A stretch of 34,660 bases of DNA from Gammaproteobacteria bacterium (GTDB lineage: Bacteria; Pseudomonadota; Gammaproteobacteria; Steroidobacterales; Woeseiaceae): the NCBI GenBank assembly GCA_009937525.1, contig JAACFE010000015.1, positions 1 to 34,660 of the forward strand, given 5' to 3'. Of this stretch, positions 27,215 to 34,660 are shown piece after piece. A program made the translations under genes and the position numbers. Position 1 is the first letter of the stretch. The number at the start of each line of letters is the position of its first letter. The notes under the pieces were generated by a model. It was not told where the DNA came from. It was given only the letters and a program-made list of their open reading frames with translations, and searched no databases.

Positions 27215-28672
27215 GTGACGGCAAGGACCAGGGCGCTGGTTTTCGGTGCGAGCGGGTACATAGGGACCAACCTGGTACCGCGGCTCATCGAGTCCGGCTG
27301 GCAGGTGCGCGCAGCCGCGCGCCACCGGGCCGTGCTGGAGGCGCGTGACTGGCGCGAGGCGGAGCTCGTCGAAGCGGATGCGCTGGACCCGGGGACGCTG
27401 CCTGCAGCGGTGCAGGATATCGAAATCGCCTTCTATCTCGTGCACTCGATGGCGGCCGGCAAGAATTTCGCGGAACTGGATGTCGAGGCGGCGAAAAACT
27501 TTGCGGCAGCTGCCGCCGACGCCGGCATCAAGCGGATTGTGTACCTCGGCGGGCTGATTCCAGCGGATCCGCGCTCACTGCATTTGAAGTCCAGGGCCGA
27601 GACGGGCGACGTTCTGCGACACGGGTCGGTGCCCGTGACCGAGATTCGGGCCGGCATGATCGTCGGTCCGGGATCCGCGGCCTACGAGGTCATTCGCGAC
27701 CTCGTCAACTACCTGCCGGTCATGATCACGCCGCGCTGGGTACAGTCACGCTCCACACCGGTCGCGCTGGACAACCTGCTGGACTACCTGGTCGGGGTCG
27801 CGCGCCTGCCCGAGACGGAAGGCAGGATCTATGACGTCGGCGGCCCGGAGGTGCTCACCTACGAGCAGTTGATGCGCCAGTACGGGGAGATTATCGACAA
27901 GCGCTTCTTGCTCCTGAGTCTGCCCGTGTTGACTCCGCGCCTGTCCTCATACTGGCTGAAGCTGGTGACCGCCGTACCCACCAATATTGCCCGCGCGCTG
28001 ATCGATGGACTCGAGCACGACGTCATTGCCGAGGACAAGGCCATCAGGGAACTGATCCCGCTACAGCTGAAGACCTTCAAGGAATCCGTCAACGCGGCGC
28101 TAAAGGCGGAACAGAACAATACGCTTTGCGCGCACTGGGCCGAAGGCTCCATCGTTTGCCGAAACTTCCATCCTGAATATGCGTATTACGCGAAGAAGGC
28201 AGGAGGCACGGCGTCGACGCGGGCGAGCAAGGAGGCGCTCTGGCGGCAGGTGATGGCTTTCGGAGGCGACGAAGGCTACTACTATGCGGAGTCGCTCTGG
28301 TTCCTGCGGAGACTGATCAACTGGTTTGCCGGTGGTCCGAGTTTCTACCGTCGCCGCAGGCACCCCAGCGAACTGAGAGTGGGTGACGTCGTGGATGCGT
28401 GGCGCGTTATCGCGGCGGAGCCGGGCAGGCGTCTGACCCTGCTCATGGAAATGCGCGGACCGGGCTCCGGTGTACTCGAGTTCGAGATCGATGACCTCGG
28501 CGACCATCGCGCTCTCAGGGCGACCGCATACTGGCATCCCGCCGGGCCGGCGGGGCTCATTTACTGGTATTTATTGCTACCGGTTCACGCGTTCCTGTTT
28601 CGGGGCATGACCGCAGCAATAGCGAAGCGAGCCGAAAAAAAGGAAACTGAACCGGTGGATGTTTCCACCTGA
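27215..28672 (+). CDS. NAD(P)-binding SDR (NmrA-like) fused to a DUF2867 domain
   Basis: A 485-residue protein. The N-terminal atypical SDR domain has the GASGYIG dinucleotide motif at residues 11-17 and a C-terminal part of the SDR with 'TYEQLMRQYGEIID'. From about residue 315 a second domain begins ('WFLRRLINWFAGGPSFYRRRRHPSELRVGDVVDAWRV') that matches DUF2867, a START-like lipid-binding-type fold. A hydrophobic stretch near the C-terminus ('GLIYWYLLLPVHAFLF') suggests membrane association. GTG 27215 has GGAG 7 nt upstream; the overlapping ATG at 27213 reads straight into a stop. This domain pair is common in proteobacteria, but the reaction is not known. Confidence 0.85.
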   Translation: MTARTRALVFGASGYIGTNLVPRLIESGWQVRAAARHRAVLEARDWREAELVEADALDPGTLPAAVQDIEIAFYLVHSMAAGKNFAELDVEAAKNFAAAAADAGIKRIVYLGGLIPADPRSLHLKSRAETGDVLRHGSVPVTEIRAGMIVGPGSAAYEVIRDLVNYLPVMITPRWVQSRSTPVALDNLLDYLVGVARLPETEGRIYDVGGPEVLTYEQLMRQYGEIIDKRFLLLSLPVLTPRLSSYWLKLVTAVPTNIARALIDGLEHDVIAEDKAIRELIPLQLKTFKESVNAALKAEQNNTLCAHWAEGSIVCRNFHPEYAYYAKKAGGTASTRASKEALWRQVMAFGGDEGYYYAESLWFLRRLINWFAGGPSFYRRRRHPSELRVGDVVDAWRVIAAEPGRRLTLLMEMRGPGSGVLEFEIDDLGDHRALRATAYWHPAGPAGLIYWYLLLPVHAFLFRGMTAAIAKRAEKKETEPVDVST

Positions 28673-28750
28673 TCTCGCCAACGGACATCAGGAATAGCCA
28701 CGACGGACGAGCCGGGACAGGCAGAGACGTTATTGGAACAAGGTAAAGAC

Positions 28751-29392
28751 GTGAAATACCCGCACAGACTTCTGGAAGACGTAGACACGCTCGCCAGCTT
28801 CGAGGGCTGGAGTAAAGAGGTTTACGAGGATTTCTTCAGGCTGCAGCGCGGCGAAATCGACGAAGCGGAGTTTCGGCGCAAGTACTCGCGGGAGCGTGCG
28901 ATTCTGTCGATCGACATGACCGGGTTCACGATATCCACGGTCAAGCTCGGAGAAATGCAAAGTCTGACCAGGATACTGGATGCGCAACGGGTGACGATTC
29001 CCGTTCTGCAGGATTACGGCGCCGAACTCGTGCGCTGCTTCGCCGACGACATCGTGGCGCTATTCACGGAACCCGACAGCGCGATCGATGCGGCGCTCGA
29101 AATACATCGACGCGTGCAGTTGTTCAATGCATCGTCGCTTGCATCCGAGCATCCGACCTTGTGTTGTGCCGGAGTGGGCTATGGTCATGTACTCGCCATC
29201 GGCCCGAACCTTGCGCAAGGTGACGAGATGAACCGCGCTTCCAAGCTTGGTGAGGATATTGCGCGCGGCAACGAGACCTTGATTACGGAGCGCGTCCACG
29301 ATGCGGTCGCTGCACGCAACGATATCGTTTTCGAACGCCAGGACCACGATGACCTGTTATTCCCGTTTTACCGCGTTATCGAGCCGGAATGA
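28751..29392 (+). CDS. Class III nucleotidyl cyclase-homology domain protein
   Basis: A 213-residue soluble protein with a short helical N-terminus (1-46) and one cyclase-homology domain (48-200). 'AILSIDMTGFT' carries the first metal aspartate (Asp55). 'RCFADDIVALF' corresponds to the 'K-x-x-GD' strand but has Ala in place of Gly, with Asp99/Asp100 as candidates for the second metal ligand. 'GDEMNRASKLGE' matches the 'GDxVNxAARL' motif, with Asn161 kept and Arg replaced by Lys165. It could be an active adenylate or guanylate cyclase or a degenerate binding protein. GTG 28751 is preferred (AAGG 7 nt upstream); TTG 28733 is possible. It lies 78 nt downstream of the DUF2867 gene. Confidence 0.75.
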   Translation: MKYPHRLLEDVDTLASFEGWSKEVYEDFFRLQRGEIDEAEFRRKYSRERAILSIDMTGFTISTVKLGEMQSLTRILDAQRVTIPVLQDYGAELVRCFADDIVALFTEPDSAIDAALEIHRRVQLFNASSLASEHPTLCCAGVGYGHVLAIGPNLAQGDEMNRASKLGEDIARGNETLITERVHDAVAARNDIVFERQDHDDLLFPFYRVIEPE

Positions 29393-29421
29393 TTTGCGGT
29401 CCCGGTTCGCCGCGGCCTGCT

Positions 29422-29453
29422 TTGCGTTGGCTGCCAGTCGGCCATAATATGGC
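29422..29453 (+). promoter_or_regulatory. Possible promoter with palindromic operator for the DUF3307 gene
   Basis: A weak -35 (TTGCGT, 29422-29427) and -10 (TAATAT, 29445-29450) are 17 nt apart. The -10 sits inside a perfect 13-nt palindrome GCCATA-A-TATGGC (29441-29453), the typical position for a repressor site. The gap to the DUF3307 start at 29535 leaves a leader of about 75 nt. No regulator is assigned. Confidence 0.35.
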
Positions 29454-29534
29454 AACGGTTATCCCGTCCGCCGAAGCCAGATCATTCCAGCTTCGGGGAG
29501 CGTTTCGTCAGACTTTGCACAGTGCAGGGCACCG

Positions 29535-29924
29535 ATGTTCACAGCCGATCAACTAGTAGCGCATGCTGTAGGCGATTACTTGCTGCAGAGCGAATGGATG
29601 GCCGTCGAAAAGACGAAACGCTCGTTGCCAGCGCTCGTGCATTGCCTCTTCTACCTGATACCGTTTCTGTTCATTACACAGAATCCCGCCACGCTCGCGG
29701 TGATTGGCGGGACTCATTTCGTGATCGACCGCTGGCACCTGGCGAGATACGTCGCGTGGCTGAAAAACCGGCCCTGGCCCGGAAGCGCCGAGTGGTCCGA
29801 GTGCAAGGCAACGGGATTTCACCCGAATACGCCACCGTGGCTCTCAGGATGGCTGGTCATCATCGTCGACAACATCATGCACGTGCTCATTAACGGCCTT
29901 GCGATAGCGTATATCGGCACGTGA
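29535..29924 (+). CDS. DUF3307 family small membrane protein
   Basis: A 129-residue protein with hydrophobic stretches at about 33-48, 52-65 and 104-128. The opening 'DQLVAHAVGDYLLQSEWMAVEK' and 'HFVIDRWHLARYVAW' are the conserved His/Asp/Arg-bearing motifs of DUF3307 (HxxxDxxLQ-type). Members are predicted integral membrane proteins without a known function, often encoded in phage-like or accessory regions. ATG 29535. It converges with the iron-sulfur flavoprotein gene, 20 nt apart, and may have its own promoter with a palindrome. Confidence 0.8.
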   Translation: MFTADQLVAHAVGDYLLQSEWMAVEKTKRSLPALVHCLFYLIPFLFITQNPATLAVIGGTHFVIDRWHLARYVAWLKNRPWPGSAEWSECKATGFHPNTPPWLSGWLVIIVDNIMHVLINGLAIAYIGT

Positions 29925-29944
29925 TCATGCGATGTCGGTGATAC

Positions 29945-31609
29945 TCAGCCGGCAGTATCCCGAGCTTCGAGGTAGCCGCAGGGGCAGAGTTCGATGCATT
30001 TGCCGCAACCCTCGCAAAGATCGAGTGCCATCACGAAGTAATGCCCAGGCCGCGTTTCTGCGACGCGCGTGAACCCGCCGGGGTTGCAGTACATGTAGCA
30101 TTGCTGGCAGTCGAAGCAGAGGCCGCATGACATGCATCGTGCCGCTTCCTCGCTGGCCTGTTCGTAACTCAGCGTCAGATCGATCTCGACGGCCGGGTCT
30201 GTCAGCCATTCTTCTTCGGGGCGTCGCGGAGTTTGTGACCGTGGACGATCGGCGTAATAGTCCGTCCGGACGGACTCATGGGTTATCCGCAAGGTCCTGG
30301 GCCGCGGCGCCGGCGCCAGGCCGCGGAGTTCCGCGTGAGCCGATTCGGCTGCGCGACGTCCCTGGGCAATGGCCCGGCTGGCGATGCCGGGGCCCAGGTC
30401 GTCACCACCGGTGAAGAGACCGCGTTCGAGCTTGCCTTCATCGTCGGCCTGCAACCAGGATTCCGAGTCCAGCCCGAGGTCGGCTGCTCGCCATCCGGGC
30501 ATCTGCGATACCGCGACGATCACGCTGTCCGCCGGCAATTGCTCGAGTTCACCGGGTACCGGTTCGGGTCGCCGGCGACCATCGGCATCCGGCTCCGTGA
30601 GTCGCATGCCCTGAATTTCAACCTGCCTGACACGGTCCCTGTCGCGGATGATCCGTGCGGGAGTCGACAGGAACCGGAATTCGACCCCTTCCTGTCGAGC
30701 GTCGTCGATCTCTTGCTGTGCCGCGGGCATCTCGGATTCGCCGCGCCGATAAACGAGCGTCACGCGGGCACCATCCCGTCTTGCACTCCGGGCGGCGTCG
30801 ATCGCGGTGTTGCCGCCGCCGATCACGAGCACTTGCGCCCCCAGTTCGATCTCGTCGAGGTCCTTGTGCTGCCGAAGATAGCCGATACCGGCGATCACGC
30901 CGGGGCCTTTCTCGCCTGGAATGCCGAGGTACTTCGGTGCCTGCGCCCCGAGACCCAGGAATATCATCGCATGCTCGTCTCTCAGCGCTTGCAGGGACTC
31001 GTCATGCCCGATCTCGACGTTGCTGTGCAGCGAGATATCGAGAGCCAGGATCCGCTCTACTTCCGCGTCCAGTATCGTCCTGGGCAATCGATAATCGGGG
31101 ATGGCGTGGCGCAGCATGCCGCCCGGCTGCTGGTCCTTGTCGTACATCGTGACAGGGTAGCCGCGGCGCGCCATCTGGTAGGCGAAAGACAGGCTTGCGG
31201 GACCCGTGCCGATGACAGCCACGGATTCCGGGAAACGTTCCGTCGCGCGTTGCGGCAGTTCGAGCGCCCGCGACAGCCCCCAGTCGCCGAGAAAGCGCTC
31301 CATTGCGTTGATGGACACCGCGCCGTCCTTCTCCGCGCGGCTGCACAAGTCCTCGCAGGGATGCGGGCAGATGCGACCGATCGTGGCAGGCATCGGGTTG
31401 AATTCGACGAGCCTGCGCCAGGCCTTATCGTAGGCTTCATCGAGGCTCAGCCCGTTTCTGCCGCGCTGGGCGATGATGCCGAGCCAGCTCCGTATGTCGC
31501 CGCTGTTGGGACACCTCGCCTGGCACGGAGGCATTTTCTCGGATTGACGTGCCAGGACCTGGAACGGCAGTTCGACCGGGCCGCCATGTCGGGTCCTAGT
31601 GGCGGACAT
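29945..31609 (-). CDS. GltD-like FAD/NAD(P) oxidoreductase with N-terminal Fe-S and C-terminal ferredoxin domains
   Basis: A 554-residue iron-sulfur flavoprotein. The N-terminal helical domain has cysteines typical of GltD/dihydropyrimidine dehydrogenase (Cys29, Cys33, Cys81, Cys85, Cys89). The FAD motif 'VIGTGPAS' is at 132-139 and the NAD(P) motif 'VIGGGNTAI' at 262-270. The C-terminal ~65 residues hold two cysteine clusters: Cys492/495/498/501/504/508, and CxxCxxCxxxC at 532-542. It should shuttle electrons between NAD(P)H and a partner. ATG 31609 is chosen because GAGGAG lies 6 nt upstream. The start overlaps the preceding flavoprotein gene by 14 nt. DsrL, which has a similar layout, is a possible relative, but no dsr genes are in view. 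Confidence 0.85.
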   Translation of the reverse strand: MSATRTRHGGPVELPFQVLARQSEKMPPCQARCPNSGDIRSWLGIIAQRGRNGLSLDEAYDKAWRRLVEFNPMPATIGRICPHPCEDLCSRAEKDGAVSINAMERFLGDWGLSRALELPQRATERFPESVAVIGTGPASLSFAYQMARRGYPVTMYDKDQQPGGMLRHAIPDYRLPRTILDAEVERILALDISLHSNVEIGHDESLQALRDEHAMIFLGLGAQAPKYLGIPGEKGPGVIAGIGYLRQHKDLDEIELGAQVLVIGGGNTAIDAARSARRDGARVTLVYRRGESEMPAAQQEIDDARQEGVEFRFLSTPARIIRDRDRVRQVEIQGMRLTEPDADGRRRPEPVPGELEQLPADSVIVAVSQMPGWRAADLGLDSESWLQADDEGKLERGLFTGGDDLGPGIASRAIAQGRRAAESAHAELRGLAPAPRPRTLRITHESVRTDYYADRPRSQTPRRPEEEWLTDPAVEIDLTLSYEQASEEAARCMSCGLCFDCQQCYMYCNPGGFTRVAETRPGHYFVMALDLCEGCGKCIELCPCGYLEARDTAG

Positions 31610-33020
31610 GGTCATCTCCTCGTTCTGCATCTCGGCCGATACGGCCCGCGCCGCGCGGCAGATTGGCGGCGACGAGATTCCAGAGCAAAGTGCCAACGTA
31701 GGCCGGATGCAGGGTGCGCAGGAACACGTCGGTGTAGGACGCGCTGCCGCTAAAGAGGTCCCAGAGCACGCCCGACATGCGCCTGGGCCCATCCACCTGC
31801 TGCTGCTCGTTCGCGGCCATGTTCAGTATCCCGCGTCGGGCAAATCGCGATTTCTGGACCAGGCTCGCGAAGGTGAACACGAGTTTGCCGACACGGTTGT
31901 CGTTATCGATCCTGCGGCACAGGGGGGCGTAGTAGTTCTTGAAGTCCTCCGCGCTGACGCCGTGGAACACTGCCGTCTTGGCGGCGGCTTTGGACGTCCT
32001 GTAGGCGGCGCCGATGCCATCCTTGAACAGGCGGGTGGTTCCGCTGTCGCCGATCAGGACCAGCCGATCGCCGTACACCGGTGTCGCTGCGCGGATGTTG
32101 ATGCGGGGATAGCAGTGGCAGACGTGGCCGGGAATGACTCCGCCCGGGAACCGGTCGCGAACCTCGGGGGAGCTGAAGAACGTATCGATGAGATTCTCGT
32201 CAATGTCGTCTCCCAGCAGGCAAAGGGTGACGTAGTCCCCCTTGGGGATCAGTGCGGCAAATTCGAGTCGCGGAATATCCAGGAGGAATACGTGCATCGA
32301 CGGGCCGAATGTTTCTCTGATGACGTCCCGTCCCAGGTGGAATTCGCAAATGAAGGTCTTGGTTCGAGCCGGTCGAGCGAACTCAGCCGTCTCGTTCTCC
32401 AGCATTTCCATCAGGCGGCTGTTGATGCCGGTTGCGACGACCACGAGCTCGTAAGAGTCGCTGAACTGGTCCGCGCAGTGCACCGTCATCAGGTCTTCAT
32501 TGCGCCGTACGTCTGTCACGAGCCTCGGTATGACCCTGGCACCTCTGTTCCTCGCGAGGTCGAGCAGGTACCCGTCGAAACTTTGAGTATCCACAGGTTC
32601 CGACGAGCGCGGCCCGTTGCCGCGATAGATGGCGGCGATGCGCTTTTCCTGGAGCGGCGTCGCGATCTCGACGTCACCGACGTCCGTATGCAGCGTATAG
32701 GATTCGATGCCTCGCTGTACGACGCAGTCCGGAAGACTGAGTCCCTCGGTGGCCAATCGCTGTACCAGCGATTCGGAAACGATGCCGCCGCAATGATTAC
32801 ATCCTGCGGGGCCCCGATGGCAGAATCGTCTCGGCTCGAAGATGTCGACGTTGACACTGAGCCCCACGGTCTCGGCCATGCTGAGGAAGAAGTGGCTGAA
32901 CATGGAGCCGGCGGGACCGGCTCCGATAACGGCGATCCTGGAGCCGTCCTCCAGCGCCATCGCCTCACCCTTATGCGGTTTTGGTGCTTTGCCAGTCAGG
33001 AGTTCCAGCCCCTCAACCAT
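31596..33020 (-). CDS. Geranylgeranyl-reductase-like FAD-dependent oxidoreductase
   Basis: A 474-residue flavoprotein. The FAD-binding motif 'VIGAGPAG' is at 31-38. A cysteine cluster follows at Cys67, Cys74 and Cys77 in 'CHRGPAGCNHCGG', in the region where geranylgeranyl-reductase-family proteins carry a conserved Cys/Gly motif. 'LVVVATGIN' and 'LVLIGDSGTTRLFKDGIGAAY' are the later FAD-contact segments. The C-terminal 100 residues are helical and less typical. It is the middle gene of a three-gene minus-strand operon: 39 nt after the cyclic-nucleotide-binding protein and overlapping the GltD-like gene. That arrangement suggests the two flavoproteins act in one electron-transfer path. Substrate (isoprenoid, quinone or other) is unknown. 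Confidence 0.8.
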   Translation of the reverse strand: MVEGLELLTGKAPKPHKGEAMALEDGSRIAVIGAGPAGSMFSHFFLSMAETVGLSVNVDIFEPRRFCHRGPAGCNHCGGIVSESLVQRLATEGLSLPDCVVQRGIESYTLHTDVGDVEIATPLQEKRIAAIYRGNGPRSSEPVDTQSFDGYLLDLARNRGARVIPRLVTDVRRNEDLMTVHCADQFSDSYELVVVATGINSRLMEMLENETAEFARPARTKTFICEFHLGRDVIRETFGPSMHVFLLDIPRLEFAALIPKGDYVTLCLLGDDIDENLIDTFFSSPEVRDRFPGGVIPGHVCHCYPRINIRAATPVYGDRLVLIGDSGTTRLFKDGIGAAYRTSKAAAKTAVFHGVSAEDFKNYYAPLCRRIDNDNRVGKLVFTFASLVQKSRFARRGILNMAANEQQQVDGPRRMSGVLWDLFSGSASYTDVFLRTLHPAYVGTLLWNLVAANLPRGAGRIGRDAERGDDHVRH

Positions 33021-33059
33021 ACTTGTCTCGCTCGGCGCAGGATTTCCGCGCCTCTGTTC

Positions 33060-33425
33060 TTATTGTTGTTGTTCGTACCTCGCCAGCCTGTCCGTCAGGT
33101 CACGAATTCGGTGCGACATCGTCTGCACGATTCGAAAAGCCAGCGACGGGTCCTCGTGAATACCGCCCAGAAAATTCTTCTTGTCGATGGAAAGGATGCG
33201 CGTGGGCTTCGTGGTGCGAATCGTGGCCGTTCGGGTCTCTTCCTCGAACAGTGCCATTTCACCAAAGAAGTCGTTCGGCCCCATTCTCCGCAGCCGGAAT
33301 TCACGGCCATCGGATTCGGCGATCGCTTCGACTTCACCATTCTGGATGACGAACATGCAGTTGCCCGTATCCCCCTGCCGGAAGATCACCTCGCCTGCTT
33401 TATATTCTTTTCCGAGGCCGGCCAT
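33060..33425 (-). CDS. Stand-alone cyclic-nucleotide-binding domain protein
   Basis: A 121-residue protein that is only a cNMP-binding domain. It has beta-barrel strands with 'EVIFRQGDTGNCMFVIQNGEVE' and a phosphate-binding cassette 'FGEMALFEEETRTATI' (54-69) with Gly55, Glu56 and Arg65 intact, so nucleotide binding looks possible. A C-terminal helix 'RIVQTMSHRIRDLTDRLARYEQ' follows. No helix-turn-helix or kinase is attached, unlike CRP. The frame is open upstream of ATG 33425 (residues '...EYESVQQSGFFN'), and these look like a genuine N-terminal helix. The true start may therefore be earlier at a non-ATG codon such as ATT 33467. It heads the operon with the two flavoproteins. Confidence 0.85.
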   Translation of the reverse strand: MAGLGKEYKAGEVIFRQGDTGNCMFVIQNGEVEAIAESDGREFRLRRMGPNDFFGEMALFEEETRTATIRTTKPTRILSIDKKNFLGGIHEDPSLAFRIVQTMSHRIRDLTDRLARYEQQQ

Positions 33426-33736
33426 GTTGAAAAATCCGCTCTGTTGGACGGATTCATACTCAATAAATCGTATCCCTATTTATTGGTTTCGACTGTTAGT
33501 ATTTCCCGCAGCGCGGGGTCAGGATCAACCTGATCGGCCTGACGGGGAAAAGGTAACATTCTGATTACGAAGCGAATTCCCGGCAGTTTACGGCATCGAC
33601 GTCGGAACTGGCCCACTTGTCGGGAAAGAACTGTACCTTCGTAGGGCGCCATCGCTGGTCGAATGACTAAAATCATGTATAGGCGCGGCCGCTGCACATT
33701 CGGGTTTCGGGGATCTGCCCCCGAAGATTGGGGTTG
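33426..33736. other. Intergenic region between the CNBD operon and the PAS sensor, with two hairpins
   Basis: This 311-nt divergent region has no convincing gene, apart from a possible short N-terminal extension of the CNBD gene at its left edge. It contains a nested hairpin: GTCAG (33518-33522) / CTGAC (33539-33543) enclosing GATCA-ACC-TGATC (33523-33535). It also contains a stem TTCGGGG (33706-33712) / CCCCGAA (33719-33725) just before the PAS-sensor start. The first may be an operator or mRNA leader structure of the CNBD operon; the second may affect translation of the sensor. Confidence 0.4.
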
Positions 33737-34660
33737 ATGAAAAAGCAAGAACGCCACAACCTCGCCTACGGGGTAGCGGGGCTACTAATCCTCGCGTTCT
33801 CCGTCTGGACCTTTAATCTGCTGTTCACGATCCAGAGCAACTGGGCCGAGTCCAATGACGTGACCGCAATGGACAAGGACGTGCATGCGCTCTTCGACCC
33901 GTGGCGCAACCTCAATCGGCCCGGCAACGACGTGCTGGAGAACTACGAAGTTGCCGCGCAGAAAAAGGCACTGACGCGATATCTTCAGGAATACCGTCAG
34001 GCGCGCAGTCGACTCGACATGCACGGCCGTTCCCAGGTGGACCTCGGCAATTACTACCGCGGGATGGATACGGCGGCGGAAGAAGTCGAGGCGCTCGCGA
34101 GTCGCGTCCTCGAACTCACCGAACAGCGGGAATCCCTGCGGCTTGCCGGAGCCGATCCGGCCCTTATCAGTGCGGCGGAAACCGAGGCGGCGACAACCAT
34201 GGCGCGCATGGACCAGGCGTTCCAGTCCGGCCTCGACATCATCGCGGCGATGGACCAGTTGCTCGATCAACGGCTGCTCGATCTCGATGCGGCGCGGCGC
34301 GGGGGCGTCGGCAGCCTCTACCTGATCGTGATCGTAGCGCTGTTCAGTTCAGCATTGAGCCTTGTCCTTTTGCGCAGGACTTCGGCGCAGGGCGAGGCGC
34401 TGCGCGCGGGCTCCCAGCGTCTCAACGCGATCGTCAACAACGTCGTCGACGGAATCGTTACCGTGGACGAGCACGGCAATATCGAATCGATGAACCGGAC
34501 CGCTGAGAACATGTTCGGATATTCGTCGGACTCGCTCGTCGGCCAGAACTTCCGCAGGCTGATTCAGCCCGAATGCCGCCCGCTGTACGAAGCGGCAGAT
34601 TTTCAGTCCGGCGAGCAGTCGCCCGGCAGCATCTCCGAATTCACGGGCATGCGCCATGGC
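33737..34660 (+). CDS. Membrane-bound PAS-domain sensor, N-terminal part (3' end outside window)
   Basis: The frame opens at ATG 33737 and runs without a stop to the last base (308 codons), so the C-terminal output domain is missing. Residues 12-33 form helix 1 ('VAGLLILAFSVWTFNLLFT'). A periplasmic helical sensor region with many charged residues follows to about 193. Helix 2 is at about 194-213 ('SLYLIVIVALFSSALSLVLL'). A PAS domain starts near 225: 'LNAIVNNVVDGIVTVDEHGNIESMN', then 'AENMFGYSSDSLVGQNFRRLI'. The layout is that of a hybrid or simple sensor histidine kinase, or a diguanylate cyclase; the output cannot be known here. It is divergent from the cyclic-nucleotide/flavoprotein operon and could sense a signal for it. 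Confidence 0.85.
   Translation, partial: MKKQERHNLAYGVAGLLILAFSVWTFNLLFTIQSNWAESNDVTAMDKDVHALFDPWRNLNRPGNDVLENYEVAAQKKALTRYLQEYRQARSRLDMHGRSQVDLGNYYRGMDTAAEEVEALASRVLELTEQRESLRLAGADPALISAAETEAATTMARMDQAFQSGLDIIAAMDQLLDQRLLDLDAARRGGVGSLYLIVIVALFSSALSLVLLRRTSAQGEALRAGSQRLNAIVNNVVDGIVTVDEHGNIESMNRTAENMFGYSSDSLVGQNFRRLIQPECRPLYEAADFQSGEQSPGSISEFTGMRHG

Noticed and set aside
30278-33533. Long plus-strand open frames (491 and 644 residues) opposite the flavoprotein operon
   Set aside because: They are antisense to two genes with clear FAD and Fe-S motifs and carry no recognisable domain.

Overview
The window is about 34.7 kb of GC-rich chromosomal DNA that reads as a free-living proteobacterium. 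Short gaps, translational overlaps, GC-rich codon use, a REP-like 'TAGGAGCGG' element and a gene set of fccAB, pyruvate phosphate dikinase, RraA, a FKBP with insert domain and CspA all suggest a gammaproteobacterium. A marine or sediment lineage such as the Woeseiaceae/Chromatiales relatives is plausible, but that placement is inference. I see no rRNA, tRNA, CRISPR array, insertion sequence, phage gene or plasmid origin.

Layout. 1-461: the C-terminal end of a beta-helix surface protein. 584-2206 (-): flavocytochrome c sulfide dehydrogenase, fccA (monoheme cytochrome) then fccB. 2360-3622 (-): an MFS transporter. 3755-5605 (+): an exported protein with two von Willebrand A domains. 5957-8209 (+): a catalase-peroxidase with a signal peptide, ended by a strong terminator. 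8294-9883 (-): a three-gene operon of a four-helix membrane protein, an XRE regulator and a DmeF-type metal exporter. 10016-11401 (+): a methyltransferase, RraA and the broken tail of a phosphoglycolate phosphatase gene. 11412-12254 (-): an unusual HAD hydrolase. 12427-14186 (+): an overlapping lipoprotein/coiled-coil pair of unknown function. 14255-15194 (-): a FKBP isomerase and a cold-shock protein with a long leader. 15263-16210 (-): an SDR lacking its catalytic lysine. 16345-18236 (+): a two-helix ion channel and a glutamate-type dehydrogenase. 18408-20183 (+): a TMTC-like membrane glycosyltransferase. 20200-21075 (-): a TauE/SafE permease. 21267-26666 (+): pyruvate phosphate dikinase and a P2A cation ATPase. 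26673-27071 (-): a lipoprotein cytochrome. 27215-29924 (+): an SDR/DUF2867 protein, a class III cyclase-homology protein and a DUF3307 membrane protein. 29945-33425 (-): a tight operon of a cyclic-nucleotide-binding protein, a geranylgeranyl-reductase-like flavoprotein and a GltD-like iron-sulfur flavoprotein. 33737-end (+): the first part of a PAS-containing membrane sensor.

Together the genes describe a respiratory bacterium that oxidises sulfide in the periplasm, resists peroxide and metals, and runs gluconeogenic/anaplerotic PPDK and amino-acid catabolism. The most promising candidate for an undescribed system is the right-hand end. There a stand-alone cyclic-nucleotide receptor heads a two-flavoprotein redox operon, and a divergent cyclase-fold protein lies about 3.7 kb from the receptor gene. 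The coupled lipoprotein/coiled-coil pair and the membrane-protein/XRE/DmeF operon come next.
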